From Cristatella mucedo (taxonomy: Eukaryota > Bryozoa > Phylactolaemata > Cristatellidae): DNA of 64,000 nt. The notes beneath the pieces were generated by a model. It was not told the DNA's origin. It made no database searches and saw only the letters and a list, made by a program, of their open reading frames with translations. The stretch is from the NCBI GenBank assembly GCA_009760855.2, contig WPIO01000034.1:1813001-1877000 (forward strand). The letters are read 5' to 3'. Shown piece after piece: positions 1 to 24,714 of the stretch (position 1 is the first letter of the stretch; every line of letters begins with the position of its first letter). Made by a program: the position numbers and the translations under genes.

Positions 1-74
1 CGTCGATGCGGACGAGCGTCGCTATGAACGCTGCGTTTGCGGCCCAAACGATATCTTCGCAGAAGCGACTTGGT

Positions 75-225
75 GCGTTTGCAACAAAAACAATAATAAT
101 ATTAATGCACTTGATACAGCGCCCTCAGAGAACTCAATCTCTTTCTAAGCGCTTTATATTTGCTTTTGCACTCGCCCAAGAAAAGCAGCACTCTTCAGGG
201 CGACGATAGATTTCTTGGGAAGTGC
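75..225 (-). mobile_element. LINE-A 3' tail fragment
   Basis: Read on the minus strand, this is the 3' end of a non-LTR retrotransposon seen many times in the window. It has a short stem-loop (AAGCGC and GGCGCT arms around a GAGTTCTCT core), then ATTATTATT. Only the tail is present, as is usual for 5'-truncated LINE copies. The better copy at 31380-32375 identifies the family. Confidence 0.7.
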
Positions 226-364
226 ATGAAACTGCCGCCGAAACAAGCGCCATAAACGACCCGCTCTGCCACAAAACCTGACGCGTAAACGGCCGGTCCA
301 AAGCGTGCCGTCCGCTAAGTGCGTCGGAAACCTCGCATCTATACTGCAGCTGATGGCTTGAAGA

Positions 365-430
365 GCTCTCTCTCTCTCTCTCTCTCTCTTCCTTTCTCTC
401 TGTCTGTCTGTGTGTGTGTGTGTGTGTTTC
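365..430. repeat. (CT)n-(GT)n compound microsatellite
   Basis: A run of CT dinucleotides grades through CTGT units into a GT run. No gene is evident around it. Confidence 0.95.
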
Positions 431-499
431 TGCTATCTTACAAGGCTCGCCAGTTTCACCAGTCTCACAAGGCCAGACTCGGCGATTAAGCCAGGCAGC

Positions 500-3000
500 T
501 GAAAAATCGTGCATACTCAAAGCGGCTCGCCCGCTCAACCTCTGACCTCTGCTCAACCTGAGCTGTCTGCGGCTGCTGTGCCGAGCTTATCGCAGCGAGA
601 TACACAAATTTCTTATAGCAGCGTTTGCTACTGTCATCGGAAAGTACTTCTTCAGTACTTTTCATCTCGCCTGGGTATCACTCAGTCTGCACCAAAAAGT
701 TGGCTTAGAGCCTACGCCAGTGAAATACATTCGAACTACTTATTTTGAAAGTAGGGAAAGACTTATTAGGTAGTCTTACTCTTGACACGAGAAAAATTCG
801 TATTAACTGAATGAAAGCTGTGATTTTGAAGCTATCATACTAACCCTAAAGCAACTGATGCAGAAACTATTCTGACTCGCTTAGGAGCGAATCTCCAGGT
901 TAGCAGCCCAGGGTGTGATAACTCGTCACTATCATCATAAAACTGCCAGTTGATTAATGCTTCTAGAACTACTGCCTTTCACTCTAATGCCAGAAGCACG
1001 TTGGCTGCTAACAGGCACGTACCAGGATAGATAAAATGTGAGATCGAGATTAGCCTAGTTCAAAGAAGCTGTGGTCTGATTTTTACATGAAGGCTATAAT
1101 TGGTCTGGGGCTAATCGGTAGGCAAAGCTGCCGTAGATATGTATCTTTCAAGTCGGTTCAAAGAGGAGCAGGTAGCGAGCACCCAGTGGTCAGCCTTTCC
1201 AATGCCAATAGCTATTGCTACTGCAGCCTCCAGGCAAAGAATAAGACTTCAATTGATTAATTACCTGCAATAAACGATCAAGCAACAATGCTATAAATTA
1301 ATGTAGGCAGATAAATTATAGATGATATAATTTCGGACGGGCCAGCTTTTTTTTGGAACCTTCAAGCCTTGGCATCTCATCAACACAGCTACCTGCTTTC
1401 AGTGCCAAATAGCACTTCATTCAGACCTGGATCCATCCAGACTCCAGCCACGACTAGAGCCCTACTAGATGCTTAGAAGGTAGTAACGCCCGTATTAGGA
1501 AACTCTCCTCTGCCGTCCATATCCGCACCAAAAATGTGGATAACGTAAACAGTAACAGTGAGCTGCGGTTGTCTGGGCTCTTGCCATATATTTTCTGGAT
1601 AACAGTGACAAGGCGTAGGAATGAGCAACGGGCACAACTTGAGCAAAGAAATTAATGAGTAGTTCACTTTTGCAGATTACCCTATTGCAACTGTCAGTAA
1701 TGAGTGTTATCTTTGCTAGATTGATCGACACGATCTGGCTGTAAACCTCTTCTGCACAGCCAACTTGGGGCTTCAGGCTCCGAATAGTCGATTGACAAAA
1801 TCAATCGCTATTTCCAGATACGCACGACAATGAGGAAGAAACTTTATGACCAGACATGCAAATCCAACAGCTGGACTAACAATACTGCATCCAGTAACCA
1901 TTGAACATCTATATGTAATTATTCCTTAGCATCATATTTCAGATGACTGCAATTCCTGATACAAGTAATACAAGCAAACCAGAAGTAAAAATATAAGCTC
2001 TGGCACCAAGACCTTGTAATGAGCATTACCTACAGTAATTACTCCCCAAAGCAGAGCCATACTCTGGTGGGTTGCCAGCCAAAAGCCTTAAGTGACTCAC
2101 CAGCCTCAACAGAAGGCTCGGCACTACAACCAACCAGTGGCAGGCACGAATTGCAAGACTAATAGTGGCAAGCCCCACATCCATCCAAAACCACCGGGCT
2201 AGCACTGGCTATGGGCTGGGCTGGCATTACTGAGTGACATGAAGCACCTCGAATTGCCTGCAAAATGCACAGGCAAATCATAACGATTTAAAGATCACTT
2301 TCCATGTACAGCTTTTCTTGTGCTCGATCGAGTCCGAAAGTCCTCCACAAATGGTGCACGGATTGATGGAGCAGTCAAAGTAGTGCAGGCATGGCAGCAC
2401 GACATGGCACATGAAGCAGTGGCAGCAGCTAGGCTCAGGCAGGCAGCATGGGTAAGCCAGTGCCAAAGACTACCAGACCGTATCAGTTTTCGGCCGGTCA
2501 CACGCTAGTATGGCAATATAAACACGAGCAGCACCCGAAAACCCTCGCGAAGCTCACAGCTATGTCAGACGCAAGCTCACCGCTGCAGCCGATCGGAAAG
2601 TTCGAAGAAGGAGAATCTACCTTATTCGTCGCAAGCCACGGAAGATTCAGCGATGCGCTGGATCTCCAAGGCTGCCACTCATCCCCAACCCCACCCACGG
2701 TGAGAAGAGCAGGATCACACTCATGCAGAGGCAGGGACCCTGCAGCGCAGCCCCCCCCCCCCCCCCGTCCTGAGCAAGCATTCATTCACGTGACGCAGCT
2801 AGGAAACCTGCAGGAGACGAAAAATGGGGCGCGATCGGCTGACATGGGGCAGTGGATCGATGGCTGCTGTCCAGCAATGGCACGGCATGCAGCTGTGTCG
2901 ACATGACGGAGCACGAATCAGGTTCTGCCGCATCAAGTCTAACACCTCGGCTAAAGGAGAGAAGGAAAGGCAAAGCTCTCACGGCTGCTCCAGTGTGGGA
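500..3000. other. Intergenic stretch with no recognised gene
   Basis: No recognisable protein, RNA or transposon is seen. Short open frames occur, for example 2448-2906 on the plus strand (152 codons), but they have low-complexity composition, cross a poly-C run near 2752-2766, and show no family motif. The stretch lies just past the 3' end of the MyD88-like gene and may hold its 3' UTR. Confidence 0.5.
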
Positions 3001-3001
3001 C

Positions 3002-14353
<11,352 letters not shown>

Positions 14354-14724
14354 CCTGCTGCTGCTGCTGGCTGAGCGGCTGTTCTTCAAGTCATCTGGGC
14401 TTTCAACAGACCGTCACTGGCCTTCCGCGCTCATCAACTCTTGTTTGAGATCACCAGCAAGAAGGGTTTAAGAAGCAAGAAGGCCCGTAAAGGCAGCCGG
14501 ACAGGATTCCCCTAACCGGTAGCTAGAGCCTACCGATGGCATCATGGGACAGGCTGGTTGGGTGGGTGGGGAGGAATTCCAGTTTTCTCCCCCCCCCCCC
14601 CCCATCCAGGCTCCTGTTGCATCCGGTATAAGGGACACGCCCCATAGTATTAGAGTTATCCTAAGGGCGATGGTTTCAGGATTGCGTTTACAGTCACTGA
14701 CATTAAATATTGACTAAATACAAT

Positions 14725-14885
14725 TAATCTGTACAGTACCCTAAGAGAACTAAATCTATATTCAGGTGCTTCACTTATGCCACACAGAGCTCGAGCCCAC
14801 GACCAGGTCAACAAATCCATTCACCTTGACCTTGGTCCGGAGCGAGCACCTTGTTCACTGTCTTAGCTACTTCCACAGCGTTCAG
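14725..14885 (-). mobile_element. SINE-A copy, degenerate
   Basis: On the minus strand it has the tRNA-like head (GCTCGCTCCGGACCAAGGTC) and B box (GGGCTCGAGC), then the shared 3' end reading CTGAATATAGATTTAGTTCT and a terminal hairpin half. Upstream, a poly-C run lies at 14590-14604. Confidence 0.65.
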
Positions 14886-14899
14886 CTCCGTTGGCATCG

Positions 14900-17150
14900 T
14901 CCAATTAGTTGTTATACATAATGGGACGAACATGCGCACAGACTTTCGGCATTTTAGAAAGCTTCTTTTGACAAACGCTTAAACAGCACATATAAAAAGA
15001 CTAAAAATACACCCAGAAAGCCCGAGGTCACTAGCCCAGGTGGCCTGGTTCCGCGTTTCGGTAACGGGTACCTTAGCGCTCTAAGAGGACATGGTCCTTT
15101 TCGTCGGCAGGCGTTTGTTGAACTACGGCATTGGCGCCTGAGCCTCAATTAAATCGCAGCATAGACAGAATCTAGCTGCCTAAAAAAAGTGCCGCCATTA
15201 GTTACTAATCAACGGGCGTCCGTGAGATCTTGAAAGGCTTCTAGAAGAAGCTGAGCGAAATTAAAGTATGCTTCGATACCTGCGTGTTCCTGCTTTTACA
15301 ACGCCCAAAATAATAATTATTATAATAATAAGACATTGTAATGGCACCCTGAGAAAACTAAATCTCTTCCTACGCATTGCGCATAAATGTATAGGCAGGA
15401 CCCCCATAACCGGGAGCATTTGCGATTGCATGGCTGCACAGCATTGATGCGCATTCGGGAGAGCGGCAGAGGAAAAAGTGCGAACGAGACTAACCTATTA
15501 CACGCAAGACAACGAAACCTACTTGTAATCCATTTAACTTCACGTTCGGAAAAAAGTAGTTTATTTCTTCCAGTTTGCCCCCGCTGAGCGTAAGGATCCG
15601 CTACGTACTTGAATAAGAGAAGCAGCACTTGAAATGACAGATTGTGCAATAAGTATTATAATTGTGCAATCAGTAAAAGTTCAACAAAACTAGACTAAGT
15701 CACTAAATTGCTCTTGTAGCATAGATTGTGACCCAGGTAAACCAATGGTCACAGCAGACACTCATCTCGGGAAGTAGCGGTAAATTCCGAAAACTCTTTA
15801 CTTGGTCGCAATGGACAGGAGTGTCACTTCGAGCCTTCTAGAAAACGCAGCTGGTACAAAAGCAGACAGGCTAACTGCCTGAGTTCATATATCTATACAT
15901 CTGCCGAGTCACGTGCCTAACAGTTTAATCTGCAGGCTGATCGGTCAGCATTCCTTCCACCCATAAACTGATTCGTATGTTGCTGATGCGCATTAATTTT
16001 TTCGGGATATATAAGCAATAATAGGAAGAAGAAGAATTAAGCAACTGTGCAGCACTCCGACAAAACGAAATCTTTGTAAAGGGTCCATGCAAATGCATGC
16101 AGCAGCAGCACAAGTTCTCGCTGTCTGGAAAATCTTGCTTGCAAACTGCCTAATTGAAAAACTTACTCGTCATTCATTCGGCACTCTGAAATATAATATT
16201 CGATGATGCTATTGTAGCCTTGGTTGGCTATTGCACCAGACTTTAAGGGAAGTGCACCTTCGCGGTATAGCTAACAAGTAGTCTCTGCTGCATCGCCTAA
16301 TTTATTTCCCATTACCTCTCTAAATTCTTCGCTTTAGCTATGTTTGAACGAATTTATAACATAACCAGAGATACTGAACCGGTGGTGCAGCTTTGCATGA
16401 CAATTTCACGTGCATTAGGGACGTCCAAGTTGACCGTAGAGGAAACGCCTCTTCCTGCTTTGCTTGCGGTTCGCTTGAAGTGATCGCGACCCAACGGGAT
16501 TTGGAAACGAAGGACGAGCGAGCAATGAAAATGCGAGCTGGTCGGCCTCGTCTAATGTTCAATGCACGCGAGTCGAGCTGCCTGCGAGTCGTAATTGGCA
16601 TACTGAAAACACTGGCGAACTTTGGCAGTACCTGGATGCCAATGCCTGGTGTACTTCGCAGCGAAAGTGTGCTGAGGGTTCTCCGTTTAAGGGGAGCCTA
16701 GTAGCTGGAGCAGGAGGCGTTCCCCATATAGTGAGCGCGCCGCTAGCTAGGCCGTCCCCTTTTCCCTACGCTTCCCCGCCCCCACGATCGTCACTGAAGA
16801 CTAAGCTGTGCCCTAATTCCATTCATAGAGCAACCACAGAGTATGTGTAAAATAAGCACTTGGATTTAGCGATATGAATTTTCATTAATTTCGAATGCTG
16901 CTTCACTGTGAAAGCTGTTGCTTATCTCCCTTTATAAAGATGACATTGGTATTGCCCCCAGAAACAACTCGTGGCTTCGTCTCTGACAGGACCAATTAAA
17001 TTCTGCAGAGTGAATGAATCTTGCTTGCAAATGTTTGGGAACGCAAATAGAGTAAGCAAATAGAAAAACAACTACTATTTATAATGTTTGTTATGAAACA
17101 TTAGCAAGTCCATAAGAAACTGTTTTTGACAGTTGCCAGAGATTAATTGA
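14900..17150. other. Intergenic, no gene recognised
   Basis: Only a short LINE/SINE-type tail is seen on the minus strand at about 15310-15390 (TAATAATAAGACATTGTAA, AAATCTCTTCCTACGC). Open frames up to 109 codons lack motifs. Confidence 0.4.
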
Positions 17151-17154
17151 AGCT

Positions 17155-17265
17155 CATGAGTAGTAATAATAATACTAATAAGCTTGATAAAGTGCCAACA
17201 GAGAACTCAATCTCTTTCTAGGCGCTTTACATTTACTGCAAAGGACACGCGATCGAAGTGACAAT
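17155..17265 (-). mobile_element. LINE-A 3' tail
   Basis: Terminal hairpin (AAGTGCC..GGCGCTTTAC region) and AATAATAATACTAATAA on the minus strand. Tail only. Confidence 0.75.
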
Positions 17266-17539
17266 AATTAATTAGGAACCGGCCATGACCATGTTATAAC
17301 CCATGGCTTTGCCATTATTTAATATTCCTAAATTCGGGTATGTAAATACTTGAAAAAATATTTAGTTCTCTTAGGGAGCTATAAGTATGATTTTCTAAAA
17401 CTATTAGTTATTATATAAAAGACAATTTTTTAATGATGGTGACCAGTGTAACGTATTGGTCGGGGTTAGTTCCTCTTCGGCTGCTAAATACACAGGTCTA
17501 TGTAAAGAATATAGATTTTCTATTTAGGTAAGAGTCTAT

Positions 17540-17655
17540 AAGCGTAAAAACCACGTGATACTTCCTTTGCAGCAAATGTAAAGTGCCTAGAAAGAGATTG
17601 AGTTCCCTGAGGGTGCTTTATCAAGTGCATTATTGTTATTACTATTATTCTGAAG
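17540..17655 (+). mobile_element. LINE-A 3' tail
   Basis: GCAGCAAATGTAAAGTGCC, then the hairpin AGAAAGAGATTGAGTTCCCT, then TTATTGTTATTACTATTATT. Tail only, opposite in direction to the copy at 17155. Confidence 0.75.
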
Positions 17656-19639
17656 CTTCGGAAAGTGGGCCTGAGCATTCAATTATAAAGCTGGTGCGCT
17701 ATCCCTACTAATGGGCAATCTTGCAGCTCTTTCTTAATGGCAAATTACGTTTAATATGTGTAAAATTAAAATTGATTGAAAAATTCTTCAAAAATTATTT
17801 GAAGGCGCAATTCAGCGTTAAATTTAACGTATGCAAGTTATGGCTACGTATGCAAATTACGAAAGTACTTTCCCTGATAGTTCCCTGGCACATGTCAAAG
17901 CAAAGAAGTCGAGATATTGTACGATGGTGTCAACGAACGATTGACCAGTCAGTGAGCATCACCCTCAGTGACGGTCAGACATCCCTCCAGTGACCTTTGA
18001 ATTTTTGTTAACAATCGTAAACTCAATTAAGTCACTATGCGGGACCGCTACTCGTTGCCCATTCGCACCGAGACGCTGGACCGTCTTCACAAAACTAAGT
18101 TACTTAGCAGCTTCGATATGACGTTCACCGCCGAGTTAAGGTTATTCGAGCAGATAGACCGAAAACGGCGGCGTTTTCATTACCCTACGACCTCTACTAG
18201 TATTGTCGTATGCCATTCGGACTCAAAAATGCCCCTGGGACAATTCAACATGTCGTCAATGACCTTATTCATGCGATTGATATAGAAGATGTCCACGCAT
18301 GCCTCGCCGACTTCGTTTGCTTCCGAGAAACTTGGGATGACCATGCGGCTGGCTTTGATAAAGCTCTAAGCCTGTTCACGTCATCTGGGCCTAAACTCTC
18401 AAGAGAGAAAACAGAGAGTGCTGCTTTACCCAACAAAAATTGGTTTTCCCTTTTGGTTGTTTTCATTTTTATTTTCACTTCGTGCCGCAGGAAGGAAAAG
18501 ACCACAACCAAAAAAAAGTTGCCAGTCATCCACAGCTGGCGACTACCTAAAGGGGATGGCGAATTGTCAATCACTCGAATTGCTTCCTCGGACTCATAGA
18601 CTTGTATCGTTAGTTTATCCCACCCGGGCCTTGCCCAGATTTCTGCTATCCTCTATGGTCAGCGGAAGCACTTCGAGTGGCTAGGGGAATCTAGATTGGC
18701 CTTCAACAAACTCAAAGGTCTACGCATCGACGATGTGGAGCTTTGGCTACCCGACCCCGACATTCGTTCAGCGTGACGTGCGATTCTTCTTCAGTGGCGG
18801 CTTACTTCGTCCTGGAACAGGTCGATATGTGCGATAAAGCACCAGCCGTTGGCATTTGGAGGGCGGAAGCTGAATGCCAAAGAGGCGAAATATTCTGCCA
18901 CTGAGCTGGATTGCCTTGCCAAATAGTAGAGGCACTGAAAGTGTACATGTCTTACTTGTTGGGCACTACTTTTTCTCTGTAAACTGACCGCTGAGCGTTC
19001 GAGTGGTTACTTCTTGACGAGAACCGCAGAAGGATCCGCTGGGCGTCTGTGGCGTTGGGCGCACAAGCCGGATGAGTTCAACTTCAAGGTGTTCCACAAA
19101 CCCGGTAAGGCAACGTTGTTGCTGATGCTCCAGCTGGGCTCATCTTCACATCACAGCAACTTATTTGGAGACTGGATGCTTTCGAAATATATCATTCGTG
19201 GAGTATGAGGATCCTGATTTTAATTGCCTACCTTCGGAGCTTGGTAAAAGAAAGCCTTCTGCTGGACGGTTCCAAGCGATACTGTCCAGTATTGTTGTGG
19301 ACTCGGCAACAGGACTGCTTACTGTATACAGTACTCGAATCACGTTGCCTCCAACACTTCAACGGAGTTGTATGAGGGCTCTTAAGGGGGTAAGTCGGCC
19401 GGTAGTGGGAGTTATCCCCCAACATGGCCGCAAATAGGGGGAGTTGTCCCCCAAAAGCACATTTATTAATGGCAACCCATGTGCAGGGCACCGTGCTATG
19501 GAAAATATTGTTTCGATGATCTATGAGCGGTTGCTCTGGTTAGTAATGAAGGAGGACATTGATGATCGGGTTTAATCTTGTGCGGCTTGTCAGGAGCGCC
19601 GACCGCCTACTCCGAAACAAAAGGCTGCCTTGGTCAGAT

Positions 19640-19795
19640 ATAATTCATTTGTATAGCGCCCCAAGAGAACTTAATCTCTATTCAGGCACTTCACATATGC
19701 CTCGGGGCTCGAGCCCACGACCTCAGCCAGACCTTGGTCGGGGCGAGCACCTTAACCGCTGGACCAAACCAGCTGCCGGCACCAAGCCAGCCGTT
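19640..19795 (-). mobile_element. SINE-A copy nested in gypsy
   Basis: A clean copy on the minus strand: TTTGGTCCAGCGGTTAAGG (A box), GGGCTCGAGCCCC (B box), then a body ending AATAGAGATTAAGTTCTCTT with GGGGCGCTATACAAATGAAT. It interrupts the integrase core, so it inserted after the gypsy element. Confidence 0.85.
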
Positions 19796-19994
19796 CGAGT
19801 TTTTTTCAGTTAGACTTTAAGTGCAGCCTTCCTGAAACTTCTGCTGCAAATAAGCATCTTTCGGTTGCTTACGACTATTCATCTAAGTACATTGTTGCTG
19901 TCCTTCTACCGAGCAAGCTCACAGAGACATTTAAGGATGTTTCGTCCACAGTGCTGTGCTCGTCTCTGGCAGACCGAATAGCTTGTGGAATGAT

Positions 19995-20155
19995 CGAGGT
20001 TGGCGAGCCGTGTCGGCTCAGTGGGTAAGACAGTTGCTTTTCACAACCTCGGTCCCAATATCGTGAGTTCAATTCCTGTGGTTATGGCCGTAAAGGCTCG
20101 TCAGTCGCTGTACATAAGAGGCTGTTCAATCAGTTAGTATGGTATCGAGTATGAG
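19995..20155 (+). mobile_element. SINE-B copy nested in gypsy
   Basis: GCCGTGTCGGCTCAGTGGG (A box) and GTGAGTTCAATTCCTG (B box), then TAAAGGCTCGTCAGTCGCTG and the tail AGGCTGTTCAATCAGTTAG. It separates two parts of the gypsy integrase. Confidence 0.8.
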
Positions 20156-20864
20156 TCGGGACTAGTGCACGAAGTCTGCCGACTGCTTCACATGGAAAAA
20201 GTACGCTCTGGCGTTGCTAATCCTGCCACTATTGGAGGTATCGAACGGTGCAGTCAATCTATTGGTAGGCAGCTCCGACTATTTCTTCTTCGAGACCGGA
20301 AGAAGTGGGAATCGCTTGTTCCGTATGCATGCTCTGCACATGAAACCTCGAAACATGCAACGACTCAGTCGTCTCCGTGCGAACTAATATTTGGGCTCAG
20401 GACACGTCAGTCACTTGTGATGCAATGCTGGTGAGACTCCTACAACAAGACAGCTGAGATAGCTAACCAGCCGCAATGACTAGCTGCGATGAATACAGAA
20501 ATCGGATCTAGCAGGTGTGCGATACGGTGACCAAGAACTTGTAACTGAAACTAGATAGGCAAGCAAAAGAGTGGACGAACTAAGACAGTGCAAATTGTGC
20601 TTTTTCAAGATGAAGGGAGAGTGTGGCTTCAGGACTCGCGAAAATCATCTGGTCGTGGGAGCCCTAAACCCATCTTAAATCAGCTCATCCTTCATATTCA
20701 CTGGCGAGGCCCGGGTGCTGTTATGCGAAAGGTCACTGACCTTTCGCATCTAGTCAGGTTTGGAAGGGCGAGGCATTCCATTGTAAACTGTGACCATCCG
20801 TTTCGTTTTAAGGATCGGAACCAGCTGACCGATGAGAAACACACTTCAGGGTAATCAGGATCGC

Positions 20865-22165
20865 AGTAGCGATGCACAGCAACCAGAGCCCGCAGAGGAT
20901 CTCTTGAAGGCTACAGATGCTTTGTCAAGCACTTTTGCCTACGGGCTTCCTGAATCGGCTTTTCCTGCTGCTGTTGACTGGACTGCGAACGGCTGCCAAT
21001 CGCCATCTGCTACCATAAACTAGACCAACTGAGCCGTGATGTAATGAACCAACCCAATCCTTGGCCAGCTACATGTACTAGTTCACGAGCTGTCCAACTT
21101 ATAGTATAGCTGAGTGACTATCAGATTGACTAAATCCCCAAGCCATATTTAGGGGAAAAGTCATTGGGAAGAAGTTATAATATTACATCAGTGCACTAGA
21201 GGTTAAGGCTGGAGCGATTCCATGCTATGTTAATAAAGACTTGGGTGTACTTTATCGCTGTTAAATTATACCTGCACTGAGCACTTTCCATAACTGCCTG
21301 CCGTGCTTCAGCAAGGTCTAGCATCAATTAAGGATGCTGAGTTAATTAATATTTAAGCCCTGAGCTGCAGTGCGCTCTTTCACAACATTTGCCGTCAGAA
21401 GTGCTGGATAATCACTGAGAATTGCGATATCTTTGGTACCGTTTAGCAACCATCGTGTGGTAGTCTCGTTGTTTTGAATATATGGCTGGGGAGTAGGTCG
21501 GAATTGTGTCTTTTGAAATTGAAGGGTAAAGGGCGAATATACTGCCCGCAAAAAAATGAGTCACTGAGCGCTGAATTACTTGCTTGCAATGCCAAGTAGG
21601 ATTTGAAGAATAAGCCCTCCTACAAACTGTTGAATTGTAAGCAATCAAGAGAAGCGGAACAACAAAGCAGGACCGCTCTAAAATTGAGTGGATTGGAAAG
21701 TAGTGTCCTCCCAGACATGGACCAGAGAGACACGATATGGCTGTTGAAAAGTGCCTAATGACATTTCTAAGAAAATGTGGTACAGATTTTGCTATCGTAA
21801 ATGCAGAGCTGATTCGATATAGGGTCAAGCAGTTAGCTATGCATTAGCTGTGGCCAAAAATAGCCATCATTCTGCCGAGACTAATGCTGAGGCTTCTACG
21901 AAGCTTGAACAGGATAATGCCAATAAATGCTGCGTATGGGCGAGCCAACTACGGTAAGTCTCAAAGTGTCAAGCTCGATATGTGACCGATTAAAAACTCA
22001 TACATGCCAGACATCCTTACAGCTCCTGGCATTAATCAGGGAAATCCAGCTTACAGCCCAGGTCTTATCCGGCTTACTAAGCCAGAGGTAAAGCATCTCG
22101 AACAGAACACTGTATTATCACCCGGCTGGCTTACTGAGCCAGAGTGAAACTTACTTCCACAATTC
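20865..22165. other. Intergenic, nothing recognised
   Basis: A 138-codon minus-strand frame at 21828-21412 has no clear motif; it may be an old transposon fragment. Confidence 0.35.
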
Positions 22166-22169
22166 CCGT

Positions 22170-22455
22170 GCCATGACATCTGTACTCCTGCTGCTGCTGA
22201 CTGTGACGACAGATCGTTTCTGGTCCTATTGAGCTGCTACTTTAAGCCACCCACTTACTCGCCACCGCCCTTGTGAATCAGCGATTCTTCTCACTTTTCT
22301 TTTCGATGCTATTGGGATGAAGTCTGCTGGCTATAGCATCCGTACCGAAAGCCACTTGGGCTGCCAGTGCGAGATAAGAAGCTTTCCGATGTAGCACCCA
22401 CTCAGTCGTAGTGGTCGTTGTGGAGTTTCAGGCAGAGATACATTACATTAAACCA
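22170..22455 (+). mobile_element. LINE-B 3' end
   Basis: Ends in TTCTCACTTTTCTTTTC, GAAAGCCACTTGGGCTG and GTGGAGTTTCAGGCAGAG, then ATACATTACATTA. This is the same 3' UTR as at 36822 and 38140. The (TTACA)-like tail marks the sense-strand end. Confidence 0.65.
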
Positions 22456-22459
22456 GACA

Positions 22460-23600
22460 AGAGCAGGAAGAGAGCACCAAGTGGGCTGAAAATAATGTGC
22501 AGTTATCTGGTATGCTGGCCCTGATTTGGGGTATGCTGGTGCGTCGAGCAAAGAGACCGTTCTCTCTGTATTGTTTAAAACAGTGGCAGAGTCTGTTGCT
22601 GTGGTAGCTTGCTTTGCCTGGTAATGCAATACATATCTTAGGGTGATGAAGTGATTTCCATGAGAATGTTCAAGCAGGTTTACTAATCTGACATCGTGTT
22701 GTCAATGGTGCCTGTAATACGCGTCACGCGATTGTTGCCAACTTTCTTTGTGTACGCGATGAAGATCCACCTCTCAACGATGGTCAATGAACTCTGCGCC
22801 GATGTTTTGTAACGACGGAGATAAATGCTTACTGCTATCACGCATTCATAGCTTCAATGCTTCCTCACTGTATTTTTTAAGACTTCGTGAAAATATTTTT
22901 GGCGGTGATTGAAATGCTTCCGTCGTTTCTTCAGCCGCTGTGTTGTAACAACTTAGATTTGGCCAATCCAATCGCACGATGTCCATGCACCCGTCAACCA
23001 CCTCAACCAAAATCTTATCCTACGAACATGCTATGGCTGAAAATTAGCGTTTCCTACAAGCGAATGGATTTGACTTACCGTTTGAATACGCAGTAACTTT
23101 CATTCATTAGATTTTGAAAGTCTGCCGGACGTCTACACTTGGCTGTTCGATTTTCCGGGCATTGAATACAACACAGACTGTCTGAATGTGTGGCAGGTAA
23201 TACTGTATTCGCGAGTCAATGTCAGAGGTGATCTTCTTGATAAGTCGCAGTACGAGCCTTTGTGCAGTTGATCGTGGAGGTTGGCTTCACTTTACGCTGT
23301 TTACCCTAATCATTTTCTAGTTTGAGATCGTGTGGCGTGTCTTCTGATATGAGAATGAAGAGAAAGGTGCAAACCAGTAACCAGCTAAGTGACGTGTTGA
23401 TGGCCTGAACATCAAAGAAGCCAACGACTCTGATCGATGTGTTGAAGCGAATATTGCAAATCTCTCACCTCACGGAGAAATCAAACTCCACGAACTCCTC
23501 AAATGTGTATTTCCAACACCAATAAACAATCAATTTTGCTCCAACTACGCCAGCTGCCGGCTGGAATCGGGTCGAAATATATGCGACGAATTTTTGCAAG
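22460..23600. other. Intergenic, nothing recognised
   Basis: No gene or repeat family recognised. Confidence 0.35.
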
Positions 23601-23609
23601 CTCTCCCCA

Positions 23610-23748
<139 letters not shown>

Positions 23749-23874
23749 CCCTACTATCTCGACCTTTATATACTTCATCAGCATCAAAGTATCGGACTGT
23801 GCACTCAGGCATTTAAAGTTGGTGCAATACTGTGCTATGTGCGACGGAAACCAAACTACAGTTAGGCATACCTG

Positions 23875-24430
23875 AGTGAGCTTCACAGTTGCCACATCAC
23901 ACCGCTTCTAGCCAACCTGCACTGGCTTCCAGTCAAGCAAGCCATCGAATTCAAGGTTCTGTCACACACTTTTAGGTACTTTCATTCTTTGTCTCCAGCC
24001 TACCTATCAGAGCTACTCCCCCAGGCTAGACATCGTACACCCTGCTTTCCTGAATCAAATCGTGTAGCCATCTTTCGAACCTCAAACCCTTTGGAGACCC
24101 TGCCTATAGTTCGTATGCTCCCAAAGAGTGGAACTCACTTCCGACTGACGTCATGACGTGGCGACATTAAAAACTTATAACGCACCTGTTTTCACATCAT
24201 GTAGTGGGGTTTTGTATTCGTCTTTCGTGTGCTCATGCTTGATGACACTGCATGCTACCACTAAGTAGATTTTACATGTTAGCATAGGGCATATCACCTC
24301 TAACCCTATTATGCTTATTGACATTATGCACGCTACCACTAATCGCCTGATTGTGCTTTCTTTACAACATATGTAAAGTGCCTAGAAAGACATTAAGTTC
24401 TTTTAAGGAGCGACATAAATGTGTACTGCA
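23875..24430 (+). mobile_element. LINE-A C-terminus and 3' UTR
   Basis: Encodes (in broken frames) CHITPLLANLHWLPVKQAIE and SPAYLSELLPQARHRT, which match the 31612-32316 copy, then the CATGCTACCACTAA 3' UTR and the terminal hairpin AGTGCCTAGAAAGACATTAA. It directly follows the CT array. Confidence 0.85.
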
Positions 24431-24714
24431 GTTCCGGCCTTTGCTCAATATGAGTGCGAACAAGAACTGCTGGGCGGGTAAAAACTCATTTGTCCTGGAG
24501 CAGTTAGCCACAGAGAAGCACCAGTGTGGCGAAATAGCAGAAGCTTAAACTTGAGAGCGAGCCATGAAGCTCTGGGACCAGCTGCGCTCTCCTATCCGTT
24601 ATTCAGAATTGGTCTGCTATTCGCAGGATCGGCCGATCGGTGTTGGCTGGTCCGTCAATCCCGGCCATAATTCTGTCCACAAAGAATCATCTGGAAACTG
24701 TTCGGCATTCAATC

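Larger units (their letters stand above)
18030..20860 (+). mobile_element. Ty3/gypsy retrotransposon pol remnant
   Basis: Decayed pol of an LTR retrotransposon. In order: RDRYSLPIRTETLDRLHKTK (start of the RT domain), MPFGLKNAPGTIQHVVNDLI (RT), LADFVCFRETWDDH at the YLDD position, an RNase H segment ending in FKVFHKPGKATLLL, a zinc-binding/core integrase stretch near 19490-19630, and an integrase end with IGRQLRLFLLRDRKKWESLV and PCELIFGLRTRQSLV. Several stops and frameshifts separate these pieces. The RT site has lost its first aspartate (CLAD for YLDD). No LTRs, gag or protease were recognised. Two SINEs are nested in the integrase part. Confidence 0.85.

Noticed and set aside
2448-2906. 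152-codon plus-strand frame as a gene
   Set aside because: Low-complexity composition, crosses a poly-C run, and overlaps equally long frames on the other strand.
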